Origin: Pseudobutyrivibrio sp. OR37
GTDB lineage: Bacteria; Bacillota; Clostridia; Lachnospirales; Lachnospiraceae
DNA length: 64,000 nt
Assembly (NCBI RefSeq): GCF_900113655.1
Contig: NZ_FOQF01000007.1
Span: 62,001 to 126,000 of the forward strand
Reading direction: 5' to 3'
Below the pieces are notes generated by a model. It was not told the DNA's origin. It did no database searches and saw only the letters and a list, made by a program, of their open reading frames with translations. The position numbers and the translations under genes were made by a program. Shown here in pieces: positions 1-6,966 of the stretch (its first letter is position 1; each line of letters opens with the position of its first letter).

Positions 1-76
1 TGTCATGATTTGGTGCTATAACCTCAATTGAACTGTCATCATATTCAAGTATTGGTATTTCGCTTTTAATAATCAT
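1..76 (-). CDS. Partial gene, N-terminus of a possible nucleoside phosphorylase-like protein
   Basis: Only the first 25 codons are inside the window; the gene runs off the left edge. An ATG at 76 is preceded by a GGGAGA ribosome site, and the reading frame is open, beginning MIIKSEIPILEYDDSS. This resembles from memory the start of clostridial nucleoside phosphorylase-family proteins, but 25 residues are too few to be sure. It starts 40 bases after the Fic stop on the same strand, so it may share that transcript. Confidence 0.4.
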   Translation of the reverse strand, partial: MIIKSEIPILEYDDSSIEVIAPNHD

Positions 77-116
77 TTTAATTCTCCCTAGCTGTCTCAT
101 TTGGGCAGTACTACAG

Positions 117-1181
117 CTATTTTTTCTTTAAATACTTTGCATTAACATACTTTGTAGCTCTTGCTTGTCCAATCTTTTTTACAGAGCCCTCCTTTACCAT
201 TTTACCAAGAACAGCTTCTACTGTTGTTGGACTAACATCTATCAGCAATTCACATATTTCAGATTTAGACACTGGTAGTACACTATTTAAAACTGTTTGT
301 TCTATTCTTTCGCTTTTAGGAATTTTCTTTCCATTAACTGTCGAGAATCTTTTATCTAGTTCTTTATAGCATCTGTATAAAGTTGATAAAAAATTCTTCA
401 TAAACTCAAAATAGGAATTTTCATTATCATGCCATCCTTGCGAAGAATCACGTAACGCTTCATAATAAAAATCCTTCGAATTATTAATTTGCTCCTCAAA
501 TGAAACATATTTACAAACATCATATCCACTCTTATACAGTAATAAAATAGATAGCAATCTGGAAATTCGTCCATTACCATCTGAAAATGGATGTATACAT
601 AAAAAATCTAAAATTACACAAGGAATTAAGAGCAACCTATTAATTTTAGGATTATCTCTAGCATCTATATAAGCTAATATAAGCTGTTCCATTGCTTCAT
701 TAGTCTCATTTGCTGGAATTGGAGTAAAACGTACTTTTCGTCTTCCATTCTCATCAACTTGTAGAATCAAATTATCCTCTTCCTTATATTTTCCGGATAA
801 TTCATAACCAGCTAGATTTGTCATCATATGATGCATGTGTAAAATTGTATTTTCACTAAAGCTCAAAGATTGATGATTCTTATGAATCTCATCTAATGCG
901 TCTCTGTATCCTGCAATTTCACATTCACTATGATTTAATGGTGCACTATCACCATCTACAATTTCCTTAATTCTTGCATCAGTAGTAATGATTCCTTCAA
1001 TAGCATTAGAACCCTTTACAGACTGCACTCTAGCGATTTTTTCAAGTTCTGTATATATACTTTGATTTTCATCCTTTCTCACAGATGATATTGCATCAAA
1101 TGCAGCAATTGATGCTGTCAAATTAACCATTTCAGCAGGCAACATTCCTTCATCTAAAAATGAATAGTCAAATTTATGCAT
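117..1181 (-). CDS. Fic-family protein (probable AMP-transferase) with C-terminal winged helix
   Basis: Fic proteins usually transfer AMP from ATP to hydroxyl side chains of target proteins. The canonical core HPFSDGNGR lies near residues 197-205. An upstream SNAIEG near residue 58 fits the (S/T)xxxE(G/N) inhibitory helix, so the enzyme is probably autoinhibited in cis. The C-terminal 60 residues look like a winged-helix DNA-binding domain, as in many standalone bacterial Fic proteins. The start is placed at 1181 (MHKFDY) because AGGAGG sits 7 bases upstream; a longer in-frame ORF has no such site. Repeats just upstream may be its own operator. The target is unknown. Confidence 0.9.
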   Translation of the reverse strand: MHKFDYSFLDEGMLPAEMVNLTASIAAFDAISSVRKDENQSIYTELEKIARVQSVKGSNAIEGIITTDARIKEIVDGDSAPLNHSECEIAGYRDALDEIHKNHQSLSFSENTILHMHHMMTNLAGYELSGKYKEEDNLILQVDENGRRKVRFTPIPANETNEAMEQLILAYIDARDNPKINRLLLIPCVILDFLCIHPFSDGNGRISRLLSILLLYKSGYDVCKYVSFEEQINNSKDFYYEALRDSSQGWHDNENSYFEFMKNFLSTLYRCYKELDKRFSTVNGKKIPKSERIEQTVLNSVLPVSKSEICELLIDVSPTTVEAVLGKMVKEGSVKKIGQARATKYVNAKYLKKK

Positions 1182-1197
1182 ACTGTACCTCCTCAAG

Positions 1198-1276
1198 TAT
1201 CTGCATATAATATACAAAAAAATATTCAGATACTCAAGCAGTATCTGCATATAATTCTCTATTTTATATGCAGATA
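1198..1276. promoter_or_regulatory. Three copies of a TATCTGCATAT motif upstream of the Fic gene (putative operator)
   Basis: TATCTGCATAT occurs at 1198-1208 and 1242-1252, and in inverted orientation at 1266-1276, all within 100 bases of the Fic start. The clustering suggests a binding site, perhaps for the winged-helix domain of the Fic protein itself. That role is inference. Confidence 0.45.
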
Positions 1277-1414
1277 TTTGATTCATCTACTTGATATCAT
1301 GTGCAGTAGGATTCTTGTTGGCAGTGCTACTATCAAAATCTTCTTCGGTACTGCTTTTTCTTCAATTCATCTTTGTAGTAAAAGAATGCAATTACCTCAG
1401 CACATTTTACATCC

Positions 1415-2233
1415 CTATTTTTCCAGCGTCACTGCCACGTCCTTGCTTCCAAGCATATCTGTCAATTCTTCCTGTGTCATATCAATATGACCTAGTCTTG
1501 TGTATGCCCAGGAATTGCTACCATAGAAAATAACGATCTGATTTCCAGAATACAAAACTATATCACCATAGTCCGTTGTAGTCTGCTTGTCGTCTCTGAC
1601 AATACTTTTTCCTATGGAACCAACCTGCTCAAAGCCGCCGTACATGGACATTTCCACTGTAAGGGGACTCATTTCTTTTAAAGCTTCTACAGAAGCATTT
1701 TCTTCCCAAGTCACAGGGACTTCTGTTCCATCAATTTTCAGCTTCATTGCATCAGTTTCCTCCACCTCATCAACATTTTCATCCGTCACTACTTCACCTG
1801 TCCAGTCGATAATTCCACCAAATTCATAGACATTAGTATATCCCATATTAGCAAGCTTTTGTGAAGCCTCTTTACTTCTTCTCCCACTTCTGCAATAAAC
1901 CAATATAATCTGATTCAAGTCAGGTAATTCTGCTGGCTGGTCATTGCCAATAGTTTCATTAGGAATCAAAATTGCCTCTGGAATGTGTCCTGCGGCATAC
2001 TCATCTTCTCTACGCACATCCACAATTACATGACCATCATCCTGCTGCATCATAAGCTTTGCAGTTTCTTGATCAATCTGTGTGTAATCATCTTTGCTAC
2101 TCTCATCTAAATAAATAGATGTTGGTTCATCAGCCCCACCTATAACAGCTGCCTCCTCTTCATTTTCTTTATTGCATCCCGTCAATACTAGTAACATTAA
2201 AATAAGCACGATTTTAGCAAATCTTTTCATCAT
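1415..2233 (-). CDS. Lipoprotein with rhodanese and cyclophilin-like domains
   Basis: This is a 272-residue predicted lipoprotein: a hydrophobic signal ends in lipobox LTGC (Cys about 20). A rhodanese domain follows (about residues 50-145) with an intact active-site loop CRSGRR (Cys about 114), so a role in sulfane-sulfur handling outside the membrane is plausible. The last 105 residues match the small cyclophilin-like fold found in Firmicutes (motif MYGGFEQVGSIG). The start is put at 2233 (MMKRF) because a GAGG sits 6 bases ahead; an upstream ATG at 2239 directly abuts that site. The VOC gene precedes it by 51 bases on the same strand, suggesting one transcript. The physiological substrate is not evident. 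Confidence 0.8.
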   Translation of the reverse strand: MMKRFAKIVLILMLLVLTGCNKENEEEAAVIGGADEPTSIYLDESSKDDYTQIDQETAKLMMQQDDGHVIVDVRREDEYAAGHIPEAILIPNETIGNDQPAELPDLNQIILVYCRSGRRSKEASQKLANMGYTNVYEFGGIIDWTGEVVTDENVDEVEETDAMKLKIDGTEVPVTWEENASVEALKEMSPLTVEMSMYGGFEQVGSIGKSIVRDDKQTTTDYGDIVLYSGNQIVIFYGSNSWAYTRLGHIDMTQEELTDMLGSKDVAVTLEK

Positions 2234-2284
2234 AGTCATCCTCAATTTAATAGCCTGCTTGAATTGGTAAATTGCTGCCTTCAA

Positions 2285-2668
2285 TCATATCGTAATCTCT
2301 ATCTGATTTCCTTCAATCCCTACAATACAACTCTCATAATATCCATCGCCTGTAGTACGTGGTCCGCTAACTATGTCATAACCATCTAATTTTAATTGCT
2401 CTGTCATAGCATCTACCTTTTCCTTGCTACCAACAGAAAAAGCGATGTGAATGTAACCAGTGCAGTTAATCGGCTTATCTATTTCATACATATCAGGCTT
2501 ATTCATTATTTCAAGCCTTGCACCATCATCAAATGATATGAAGTAAGATCTAAAGTCAGTTTTGGGATTATGGTAGCCATCATTAGATTTCCCATCAAGA
2601 TACTTAACAAAGAAATCTCTAGCCCCTTCCAAGTCTGCAACGTACATTGCTATATGTTCAATTTTCAT
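2285..2668 (-). CDS. VOC (glyoxalase/bleomycin-resistance/dioxygenase fold) protein
   Basis: The protein has 127 residues, the usual size of a single-domain VOC protein. All four expected metal-ligand positions can be seen: His5, Glu53, His74 and Glu124, in the order of glyoxalase I. Glyoxalase or another metal-dependent lyase/isomerase activity is possible, but the substrate cannot be read from sequence. The start at 2668 has GGAGGG 6 bases ahead. It lies directly upstream of the rhodanese lipoprotein gene and is probably co-transcribed. Confidence 0.8.
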   Translation of the reverse strand: MKIEHIAMYVADLEGARDFFVKYLDGKSNDGYHNPKTDFRSYFISFDDGARLEIMNKPDMYEIDKPINCTGYIHIAFSVGSKEKVDAMTEQLKLDGYDIVSGPRTTGDGYYESCIVGIEGNQIEITI

Positions 2669-2808
2669 ACTGTCCCTCCAAGTTCCATCATCTAGTGCAA
2701 AATAAATCATAGCTCCGATTTTTATCCCATCTTCAATGTGCTCAATAGTTTCATAAATTGTACTCCATTTTTTTCTATTCTACACTATATGATGCCATAT
2801 AATTAAAA

Positions 2809-2854
2809 AAAGTAAACATACACACAGTACTATTACTATGTGTATGTTTACTTT
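2809..2854. repeat. Perfect 16-bp inverted repeat (strong hairpin, possible terminator)
   Basis: AAAGTAAACATACACA (2809-2824) is followed after 14 bases by its exact complement (2839-2854). Read on the minus strand the stem is followed by T residues, like an intrinsic terminator, but no gene lies just upstream on that strand. It may be a remnant of a lost gene or small element, as a 5'-truncated ORF follows on the plus strand. Confidence 0.6.
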
Positions 2855-2902
2855 AATAAATACTTTAGACTGCGCATTTATGTATTTTTTGCGTATGTTT
2901 AG

Positions 2903-3211
2903 GTAAATTATACATCTGATGATGACTATATTTACATTACCACTAGCAAGCTTGACCAGTACATCTTGTACTCACTTGTAAAGCAAGTTGAATCTATTAC
3001 AGGAAAAGAGCTTAATATTGCTCTTATAAAAGAAGCGTATGAATATGTTTCTAATTTCCCTTCAGACTTTTATGATATGCCATCAAAAGAGTACAAGCAA
3101 AAATTCCATATCTCAGACGAGGAATACAACTCAATGATTCTGGATTATGTATTACTTGAAAAATATCAAACTCTTCTTCGTAACTGCGACTTTTTCGAAC
3201 TGATTAACTAA
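2903..3211 (+). pseudogene. 5'-truncated ORF of unknown function
   Basis: The frame opens right after an in-frame TAG at 2900 and runs to 3211, giving about 102 codons (reading DDDYIYITTSKLDQYI into an acidic, aromatic-rich end). There is no ATG near the front and no ribosome site before the first possible TTG at 2966, although the residues upstream of that codon look like genuine coding sequence. It is therefore read as the C-terminal remnant of a larger gene. The family was not recognised. Confidence 0.45.
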
Positions 3212-3230
3212 CAAAAAGATTCATAATTCA

Positions 3231-3258
3231 TTGACTTATCCAATTCAGTTGCTATAAT
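3231..3258 (+). promoter_or_regulatory. Near-consensus sigma-70-type promoter for a small RNA
   Basis: TTGACT (3231-3236) and a perfect TATAAT (3253-3258) are separated by 16 bases. No ORF follows; an intrinsic terminator is reached about 70 bases later, so the product should be a short RNA. Confidence 0.7.
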
Positions 3259-3264
3259 AATCTT

Positions 3265-3335
3265 AGGCAAGAAATGAAATTAGAGTTTCAACAATGAAGC
3301 AAAAAAGCTAGGAGCGGCAACTCCTAGCTTTTTCT
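3265..3335 (+). ncRNA. Predicted small antisense RNA (candidate type I antitoxin)
   Basis: The RNA would begin about 7 bases after the TATAAT box and end at the terminator hairpin 3302-3333 (13-bp stem, six-base loop, T tail). It is transcribed toward the small membrane-protein gene on the opposite strand. The terminator is symmetrical enough to work both ways, so the toxin mRNA 3' end should overlap and pair with this RNA. This is the layout of txpA/RatA in Bacillus subtilis and of C. difficile type I systems. Existence of the RNA is inference from promoter and terminator. Confidence 0.55.
3302..3333. terminator. Bidirectional intrinsic terminator between toxin and antisense RNA
   Basis: A perfect 13-bp stem (3302-3314 with 3321-3333) has A residues on one side and T residues on the other, so it can stop transcripts from both strands. 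Confidence 0.8.
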
Positions 3336-3357
3336 ATGCCGTTTTGGTCAAGGTGGC

Positions 3358-3465
3358 TTATGCCTTAGGCTCATTGCCATTATCGTCGCCGTCGAACCAT
3401 TTGCAAATATAATAGGCTGTTATACTTGCCATAACGGAAACTAGAAATGAAATAAGAATTTCCAA
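3358..3465 (-). CDS. Small hydrophobic peptide, candidate type I toxin
   Basis: A 35-residue peptide starts at TTG 3465 and reads (M)EILISFLVSVMASITAYY, then a Cys-Lys-Trp junction and an acidic tail. It is one membrane helix with a short charged end, the architecture of holin-like or type I toxins, and similar short peptides are common in Clostridia. AAAGGGGG lies 8 bases upstream. A minus-strand promoter and an anti-ribosome-site sequence precede it, and an antisense RNA gene faces its 3' end. Expression would likely be blocked until mRNA processing or antisense decay. Toxicity is not shown by sequence alone. Confidence 0.65.
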   Translation of the reverse strand: MEILISFLVSVMASITAYYICKWFDGDDNGNEPKA

Positions 3466-3470
3466 TGAAG

Positions 3471-3501
3471 CACCCCCTTTCTGATGCCTAGTCTAGGGGT
3501 G
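3471..3501 (-). promoter_or_regulatory. Leader hairpin sequestering the toxin ribosome site
   Basis: In the minus-strand mRNA, CACCCC (3501-3496) is complementary to the Shine-Dalgarno GGGGUG (3476-3471). This could fold the ribosome site away in the primary transcript, a known feature of type I toxin mRNAs. Confidence 0.5.
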
Positions 3502-3513
3502 GCAACGTCCATT

Positions 3514-3542
3514 AGTATATCACTGTAAATATATCTCCACAA
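3514..3542 (-). promoter_or_regulatory. Promoter of the small-toxin gene
   Basis: On the minus strand TTGTGG (3542-3537) and TATACT (3519-3514) are separated by exactly 17 bases, predicting a start near 3507 and a leader of about 40 bases. Confidence 0.5.
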
Positions 3543-3613
3543 GTAATTCAGCAGTTAAATAATTATGTACTTTCTCTTGATTTATCACATAGATTAGAAG
3601 TAGTCAATCAATA

Positions 3614-3746
3614 TATGAGCTTACGTCTGACCCTCTATATGCGCACGCCAATCGAACCAAATGACTATTTTTCTTCATTATCTGGGGCTGGATGCATCAA
3701 TGTGCGTGCTCCAACCGCATATAGACGGCCCACGTAAACTCACATA
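3614..3746. repeat. Long imperfect inverted repeat, possible structured RNA of unknown class
   Basis: TCTATATGCG (3634-3643) pairs perfectly with CGCATATAGA (3716-3725). Outside this, TTACGT (3621-3626) pairs with ACGTAA (3732-3737), then a broken pairing reaches 3746. Inside it, GCACGC (3643-3648) pairs with GCGTGC (3704-3709). The result is a rod about 130 bases long with internal loops, either a structured RNA or a small palindromic element. No coding frame explains it. Confidence 0.45.
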
Positions 3747-3768
3747 TTTGTGAGTCTTCGTTAATCAG

Positions 3769-3798
3769 AAAAAAAGCCCGATACATTTCGTATCAGGC
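3769..3798 (-). terminator. Intrinsic terminator of the secreted-protein gene
   Basis: The stem GCCTGATAC/GTATCGGGC (one mismatch) is followed on the minus strand by seven T residues, 15 bases past the stop at 3813. Confidence 0.8.
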
Positions 3799-3812
3799 CT
3801 GTATTTTCAGTT

Positions 3813-4634
3813 TTAGATATTATGGTATCTAAGTCCGCTATTCCAATTGGTTACAATGCGACCATCGTCTGTATAAGACTCAATACGAAATCCATTGACA
3901 CCTGATGATTGATTTTCGTTGAAATAGCCGATTTCTGTTTCACCGGTTGCAGTGTCAATCTCATAACTTAAGTCTGGACACTGATTGCAAACAAAGCGCT
4001 GTATAGTGACCGGATTGTCACCGAGAATAGTGTATGACTTGTCTGTAAATGTAACACCATTAGCGACAAGATAATTATAAACATCAGATGCTGTATTAAG
4101 TCCGCGTGACTGCATCCAAGAGCAGATATACTGTGTGTTAATACCGTTTGCTATAAATGCATCTTTGTTCCATACACCGTCGGTGTTAAGTATTGCGTCC
4201 TCACCAAACGAAATCCAGCCATAAGCTTTATCCCAATCTAAGTCAGCTTTAGCCATACCTGAGTCGTAAGTCAGCTTTGGAGTTGAACCAATTGTACCTT
4301 TTGCGCCATCAGCATATAACTCAAAACCACAATAGTATATATGAGAATTTTCAGTTCTTGACTCATACATAGGTGATACTGTTACAGCTGGATTTGCTTC
4401 ATAACCTAAAGTAATTAACTGCTGTGAATCATATGATTTTCCACCGATGACTAAACCATTAGACTTGAGACCTGTTGCTACTAAATCATTTACTACAGCG
4501 TTAGTGCTATAAGTTGTGGCTACAGCCTTCTTTGCAGAATTCTTACCCTTTGCTTCAGATGTGATTGATGTACCTGTCACAACAATCGCACATACAAGAG
4601 CAAGTGTTAATACTTTTGATAAAAACTTTTTCAT
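3813..4634 (-). CDS. Secreted protein of unknown function
   Basis: The protein has 273 residues and begins with a classic signal peptide (MKKFLSKVLTLALVCAIV, then a small-residue cleavage zone before SEAKG). The mature part has no recognised domain; it contains two cysteines in a CNQC motif near residue 217 and many Tyr/Asp/Asn residues, consistent with an extracellular protein. AAGGTAGG lies about 10 bases before the ATG. It is a single-gene transcript closed by the terminator at 3769. Function unknown. Confidence 0.75.
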   Translation of the reverse strand: MKKFLSKVLTLALVCAIVVTGTSITSEAKGKNSAKKAVATTYSTNAVVNDLVATGLKSNGLVIGGKSYDSQQLITLGYEANPAVTVSPMYESRTENSHIYYCGFELYADGAKGTIGSTPKLTYDSGMAKADLDWDKAYGWISFGEDAILNTDGVWNKDAFIANGINTQYICSWMQSRGLNTASDVYNYLVANGVTFTDKSYTILGDNPVTIQRFVCNQCPDLSYEIDTATGETEIGYFNENQSSGVNGFRIESYTDDGRIVTNWNSGLRYHNI

Positions 4635-4770
4635 AAAATTGTTACCTACCTTTCATCCCCTCGCGGAGATTTCAAACATAAATCCAACACCGTTATTCTA
4701 CCCCCCCCTATTTGCAAACTGTCAATACTTTTATAACTTTCTTTGTATGGCGCTTCATTTATACAAACAA

Positions 4771-4804
4771 AAAAGCACTGAATCATTGTAGATTCAATGC
4801 TTTT
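4771..4804 (-). terminator. Intrinsic terminator downstream of lysS
   Basis: AAAAGCATTGAATC and its near-complement flank a six-base loop; on the minus strand the stem ends in a run of T residues, 31 bases past the lysS stop. Confidence 0.8.
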
Positions 4805-4834
4805 ATCACACTATCGCATGTTCTCTTTTTTGTT

Positions 4835-6859
4835 TTAATACAATTTTGCACCAGCTGGGATGTGGTTGTCAATCATGAGAAGGTGAAGTTCTTCATCCTC
4901 TGAATCCTTGAGGTTGTTAACTGCTGAAAGTAACATACCGCAAGATTCGATACCCATCATTGGTCTTGGTGGAAGGTTTGTAATAGCTACAAGTGTCTTT
5001 CCAACAAGCTCTTCTGGCTCGTAGAATGCATGAATGCCTGAAAGGATTGTACGGTCTGTGCCTGTACCATCATCAAGTGTGAACTGAAGAAGCTTCTTTG
5101 ACTTAGGTACTGCCTGGCAAGCCTTTACTTTTACTGCTCTGAAATCGCTCTTTGAGAATGTGTCGAAATCAACTGTCTCTTCGAACAATGGCTCAATCTT
5201 TACGTTTGAGAAATCGATGCTTGAGTTAGGAGCAAAGAATCCATTGTTATCACCAGCAGACTGTGAAACCTTAGCTGGGTTAAGTGACTTCATTGTCGGG
5301 AATAATAATACATCACGGATAGCTGCGCTATCTGTAAGTAACATGCAAAGTCTATCAAGACCGTATCCGATACCGCCTGTAGGTGGCATACCAATTTCAA
5401 GTGCGTTAAGGAAGTCCTCATCTGTGTGCTCTGCCTCATCATCACCTGCTTCCGCGTTAGCATCCTGTGCTGCGAAACGCTCACGCTGATCGATTGGGTC
5501 GTTAAGCTCTGAGTATGCGTTACACATTTCCCATCCGTTGATGAAGAGCTCGAAACGCTCTACCTTTGTAGGGTCAGATGGCTTCTTCTTTGTAAGTGGA
5601 GAAATCTCGATTGGGTGATCCATAATAAATGTAGGCTGGATAAGATTCTCCTCGCAGAACTCCTCGAAGAAGAGGTTAAGGATATCACCCTTCTTGTGGC
5701 GCTCCTCAAATTCGATGCCCTTCTCACGAGCAAGTGCCTTAGCGGCTTCATCATCTGCTACTGTATCAAAATCGATGCCTGCATACTTCTTAACAGCATC
5801 TGTCATTGTAAGTCTTTCGAATGGCTTACCAAGGTCGATTTCTACTCCGTTGTAAGAAATCTTTGTAGAACCAACAACCTTTTCAGCAAGATATCTGAAC
5901 ATGCTCTCTGTGAGCTCCATCATACCTTCGTAATCTGTGTATGCCTGGTAAAGCTCCATAAGAGTAAACTCAGGATTATGTCTAGCATCAACACCCTCGT
6001 TACGGAATACACGGCCGATTTCGAATACTCTCTCAAGACCACCAACGATAAGACGCTTAAGGTAAAGCTCAAGAGAAATACGAAGCTTACGCTCCTCACC
6101 GAGTGCGTTGTAATGTGTAAGGAATGGACGAGCTGCTGCACCACCTGCGTTTTCAACAAGCATAGGTGTCTCAACTTCCATGAAATCACGACCTGCAAGG
6201 AAGTTACGAATTTCGCGCATCATAAGTGAACGCTTAATGAAAACATCCTTTGAATCCTTGTTCATGATAAGGTCAACGTAACGCTGTCTGTAGCGTGTAT
6301 CTGTATCTGTAAGACCGTGGAACTTCTCTGGCAAAATCTGAAGAGACTTAGAAAGAAGTGTAATCTCCTCAGCGTGGATAGAAATCTCACCAGTCTTTGT
6401 TCTAAAAGCGTAACCCTTTACGCCGTAAATATCACCGATATCAGACTTTTTGAAATCTGCGTATGAATCCTCACCGATTGCATCACGTGCTACATAAACC
6501 TGGATGCTGTTCTGTAAATCCTGAATGTTACAGAAGCTAGCCTTACCCATAACACGCTTGAACATCATACGACCTGCAATACTAACGTGGATAGGCTGAG
6601 CATCCATGATTGCACGACGCTCGTTGTAATCATCGTTGATTGCCTGCTTTGCAGCTTCCTCATCCATACCGTCTGTGTTAACTGCTGCACGACCTGCTAA
6701 AAGCTTAGCCTCATGCTCCTCGTAAAGTGCGCGAACTTCATCACTGTGATGAGTCTGGTCGAACTTTGTAATCTGAAATGGATCCTTGCCAGCCTCCTGG
6801 AGTGCAGAAAGCTTTTCACGGCGAACCTTTAATAACTGGTTAATATCCTGTTCTGCCAT
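4835..6859 (-). CDS. lysS: Lysyl-tRNA synthetase (class II) with C-terminal tRNA-binding domain
   Basis: LysS charges tRNA-Lys. An N-terminal OB-fold anticodon domain precedes the class II catalytic core, with motif 2 (FRNEGVDARHNPEFT) and motif 3 (GGIGYGLDRL) intact. At 674 residues it is about 170 longer than usual LysS. The excess is an acidic insertion before motif 3 and, after residue about 565, a second OB fold of the CsaA/MetG C-terminal type (FRAVKVKACQAVPKSKKLL, then GIESCGMLLSA). That appended domain should strengthen tRNA binding. AAGGAG lies 7 bases ahead of the ATG. The gene follows greA and a MATE gene on the same strand. Confidence 0.97.
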   Translation of the reverse strand: MAEQDINQLLKVRREKLSALQEAGKDPFQITKFDQTHHSDEVRALYEEHEAKLLAGRAAVNTDGMDEEAAKQAINDDYNERRAIMDAQPIHVSIAGRMMFKRVMGKASFCNIQDLQNSIQVYVARDAIGEDSYADFKKSDIGDIYGVKGYAFRTKTGEISIHAEEITLLSKSLQILPEKFHGLTDTDTRYRQRYVDLIMNKDSKDVFIKRSLMMREIRNFLAGRDFMEVETPMLVENAGGAAARPFLTHYNALGEERKLRISLELYLKRLIVGGLERVFEIGRVFRNEGVDARHNPEFTLMELYQAYTDYEGMMELTESMFRYLAEKVVGSTKISYNGVEIDLGKPFERLTMTDAVKKYAGIDFDTVADDEAAKALAREKGIEFEERHKKGDILNLFFEEFCEENLIQPTFIMDHPIEISPLTKKKPSDPTKVERFELFINGWEMCNAYSELNDPIDQRERFAAQDANAEAGDDEAEHTDEDFLNALEIGMPPTGGIGYGLDRLCMLLTDSAAIRDVLLFPTMKSLNPAKVSQSAGDNNGFFAPNSSIDFSNVKIEPLFEETVDFDTFSKSDFRAVKVKACQAVPKSKKLLQFTLDDGTGTDRTILSGIHAFYEPEELVGKTLVAITNLPPRPMMGIESCGMLLSAVNNLKDSEDEELHLLMIDNHIPAGAKLY

Positions 6860-6966
6860 AATATCTCCTTATCTATTCTTAAACTATATTTTTCTTGTCA
6901 TAAACTATTTGATTATAGTCTAGTTTTCTTGAATCTGTCAAGGTATGCCCCCGCCACCGCTAAGCG

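Noticed and set aside
3614-3746. 6S RNA or another known structured RNA
   Set aside because: The length of about 130 bases and rod shape are suggestive, but I could not match a central bubble or any signature of a named RNA class.
4700-4710. C8 tract as a phase-variable switch
   Set aside because: It lies in an intergenic region not overlapping a visible promoter or start codon, so no phase-variation role can be supported.
5615-6229. Plus-strand ORF of 204 codons
   Set aside because: Lies wholly antisense to lysS in a shifted frame, with no ribosome site; a shadow of the strong codon bias of lysS.
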